The position numbers were made by a program, and so were the translations under genes. From assembly GCF_036885605.1 (NCBI RefSeq), contig NZ_CP142523.1, positions 1,674,001-1,738,000 of the forward strand: 64,000 nucleotides of DNA, read 5' to 3'. Position 1 is the first letter of the stretch. The number at the start of each line of letters is the position of its first letter. The notes beneath the pieces were generated by a model. That model saw nothing but the letters and a program-made list of their open reading frames with translations. It searched no databases and was not told where the DNA came from. Shown one piece after another: positions 63,752-64,000 of this stretch. This DNA is from Janthinobacterium sp. TB1-E2. Lineage in GTDB: Bacteria; Pseudomonadota; Gammaproteobacteria; Burkholderiales; Burkholderiaceae_D.

Positions 63752-64000
63752 ATGCATAAGGTCAACGTCGATGGCTTGCTGTCGAGCCAGGCTCTGTTCC
63801 GCCATATTTCCCCTTCGCAATTAGAACAATTGCGCCAGGATGTCGTGCGTGTCGAAGTGGAAAAAGGCAAAGTGCTGTTCCGCAAGGGCGAAGTGGCGGA
63901 AGGCGCCTACGTGGTGGTCTTCGGCCTCGTCAAGCTGAGCGTGTTTTCCATGGAAGGGACCGACAAGGTTCTGGAACTGATCCGTCCAGGCCAGAGCTTC
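63752..64000 (+). CDS. Crp/Fnr-family transcriptional regulator, N-terminal part (partial)
   Basis: The first 83 codons are present and the gene runs off the right edge. Residues: LLSSQALFRHISPSQLEQLRQDVVRVEVEKGKVLF, then RKGEVAEGAYVVVFGLVKLSVFSMEG, the cyclic-nucleotide-binding-type beta-roll of the Crp/Fnr family. There is no Cys cluster in the visible part, so it is not a classical Fnr; a Dnr-like haem/NO sensor is possible. GAGAGTGTC precedes the ATG. It follows the NarX/NarL-like genes. Confidence 0.85.
   Translation, partial: MHKVNVDGLLSSQALFRHISPSQLEQLRQDVVRVEVEKGKVLFRKGEVAEGAYVVVFGLVKLSVFSMEGTDKVLELIRPGQSF

Overview
The window looks like chromosomal DNA from a GC-rich betaproteobacterium of the family Oxalobacteraceae (Janthinobacterium/Massilia-like). 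I base this on gene content: rpsP-rimM-trmD-rplS, a beta-type CobD/CbiB homologue, DUF3579, CbpA/CbpM, a beta-type FliT, two TonB-dependent receptors of the Xanthomonas/Caulobacter type and a NagX-containing aminosugar locus. No rRNA, tRNA, CRISPR array, insertion sequence or prophage was recognised. The species call is inference; no database was searched.

Layout. 1-2072: end of the ribosomal protein/tRNA modification operon (rpsP', rimM, trmD, rplS, terminator). 2.2-7.4 kb: single housekeeping genes (CoA-type Nudix, CobD/CbiB-like, DUF3579, CBS pair) and an AraC regulator translationally coupled to an Lnt-like membrane nitrilase. 7.5-27.9 kb: a large chitin/N-acetylglucosamine utilisation region. 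It holds two GntR/UTRA regulators, two outer-membrane TonB receptors, two NagX-like membrane acyltransferases, a TPR-like secreted protein and a nine-gene minus-strand operon (aminosugar kinase, GntR regulator, nagA, SIS-type nagB, binding protein, two permeases, MFS transporter, ABC ATPase). Repeated GGTATT half-sites in its promoter regions look like a shared operator. 27.9-34.3 kb: small unknown proteins, gspA-gspB, a phospholipase C-like enzyme, mobB and a YjfB-like gene.

34.5-36.5 kb: a bufferin-type copper RiPP locus. A DUF2282 precursor (BufA) is followed by one long gene that fuses the DUF692/MNIO modifying enzyme (BufB) to its DUF2063 partner (BufC). 36.5-48.8 kb: DUF883-like protein, S4 RNA-binding protein, fumC, a short FimV-like protein, an orphan fliT, secreted M13 and S9 peptidases, a methyltransferase, CsbD, PhzF-like and MATE genes.

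48.9-52.6 kb: four consecutive genes for secreted beta/gamma-crystallin proteins with 2, 3, 3 and 2 domains. Nearly all domains carry calcium-type (N/D)(N/D)xx(S/T)S motifs, and every gene has a TTGTTAC box 65-100 bases before its start. 52.7-64 kb: cbpA-cbpM, a LysR/azoR divergent pair, NAD salvage (nicotinamidase-like and pncB), small stress or unknown proteins, a DJ-1/PfpI protein, a NarX/NarL-like two-component pair and the start of a Crp/Fnr regulator.

The most notable items are the fused BufB-BufC gene, the crystallin array with its shared upstream motif, and the GGTATT direct-repeat family around the aminosugar genes.
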